A stretch of 5,393 bases of DNA from Bacillota bacterium (lineage in GTDB: Bacteria > Bacillota > Clostridia > Acetivibrionales > DSM-2933). A program made the translations under genes and the position numbers. The DNA lies in assembly GCA_030705945.1 (NCBI GenBank), contig JAUZPS010000360.1, positions 1 to 5,393 of the forward strand, written 5' to 3'. The notes under the pieces are model-generated. The model did no database searches. It saw only the letters and a program-made list of their open reading frames with translations, and was not told the origin of the DNA. Each line of letters begins with the position of its first letter. Position 1 is the stretch's first letter. Below, one piece after another: positions 5,357 through 5,393 of the stretch.

Positions 5357-5393
5357 TATATATTTTGCAATAAACATTTTACATTCATTTTTA
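5357..5393. repeat. 37-bp direct repeat, copy 2 (cut by the window edge)
   Basis: This matches 4044-4080 at 33 of 37 positions and runs to the last base of the window, so the true repeat may be longer. On the minus strand it contains ATGTAA (5384-5379), a 17-nt spacer nearly identical to copy 1, and ATATATATT (5361-5353). It lies about 295 nt upstream of the xylFII start. Confidence 0.75.

Larger units (their letters stand above)
5063..5393. other. Non-coding leader upstream of xylFII
   Basis: These 331 bases hold no open frame I can support on either strand and are strongly AT-rich. Contents, in minus-strand order, are a partial repeat at the window edge, a weak sigma-A-like promoter, a 14-bp imperfect inverted repeat, and the ribosome binding site. 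I see no riboswitch or T-box signature. The next upstream gene, if any, is outside the window. Confidence 0.7.

Noticed and set aside
4044..5393. CRISPR array or transposon ends
   Set aside because: There are only two copies of the repeat 1.3 kb apart, no regular spacers, no transposase, and no visible target-site duplication.

Overview
The window is AT-rich DNA in which every supported gene lies on the minus strand, read from high to low coordinates. Purine-rich ribosome binding sites, a lipoprotein sugar-binding protein, and a YesM/LytS-type kinase paired with a YesN-type AraC regulator all point to a low-GC Gram-positive of the class Clostridia. A saccharolytic or plant-fibre-degrading species is plausible. 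The genus cannot be fixed from sequence alone.

Layout in the direction of transcription. (1) 5393-5063 is a non-coding leader. It holds one copy of a 37-bp repeat at the window edge, a weak sigma-A-like promoter candidate, and an 11-bp perfect inverted repeat (13 of 14 when extended). (2) 5062-4079 encodes a membrane-anchored RbsB-like sugar-binding protein, resembling XylFII. (3) 4078-3903 is a 176-bp gap. It holds the second copy of the 37-bp repeat, which overlaps the end of the upstream gene, and a long imperfect hairpin. (4) 3902-2466 encodes a two-TM HAMP histidine kinase (LytS/YesM type). (5) 2462-852 encodes a response regulator with an AraC output domain (YesN type), 3 nt after the kinase. 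(6) 840-1 is the 5' part of a D-xylose-binding lipoprotein gene, xylF, 11 nt after the regulator and cut by the window edge.

The gene set matches the XylFII-LytS-YesN three-component xylose-sensing system described in Clostridium beijerinckii. There a membrane-tethered binding protein presents xylose to the extracellular part of LytS, which signals through YesN to switch on the XylFGH importer. This system is therefore known as a class. The best leads here are regulatory. xylF has no intergenic space of its own, so its control must come from the lytS-upstream gap or from further upstream. Those two places share a repeated element, and an ATGTAA-N17-ATATA arrangement recurs three times in the non-coding DNA. 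Permease and ATPase genes (xylG, xylH) are expected beyond position 1 but are not seen.
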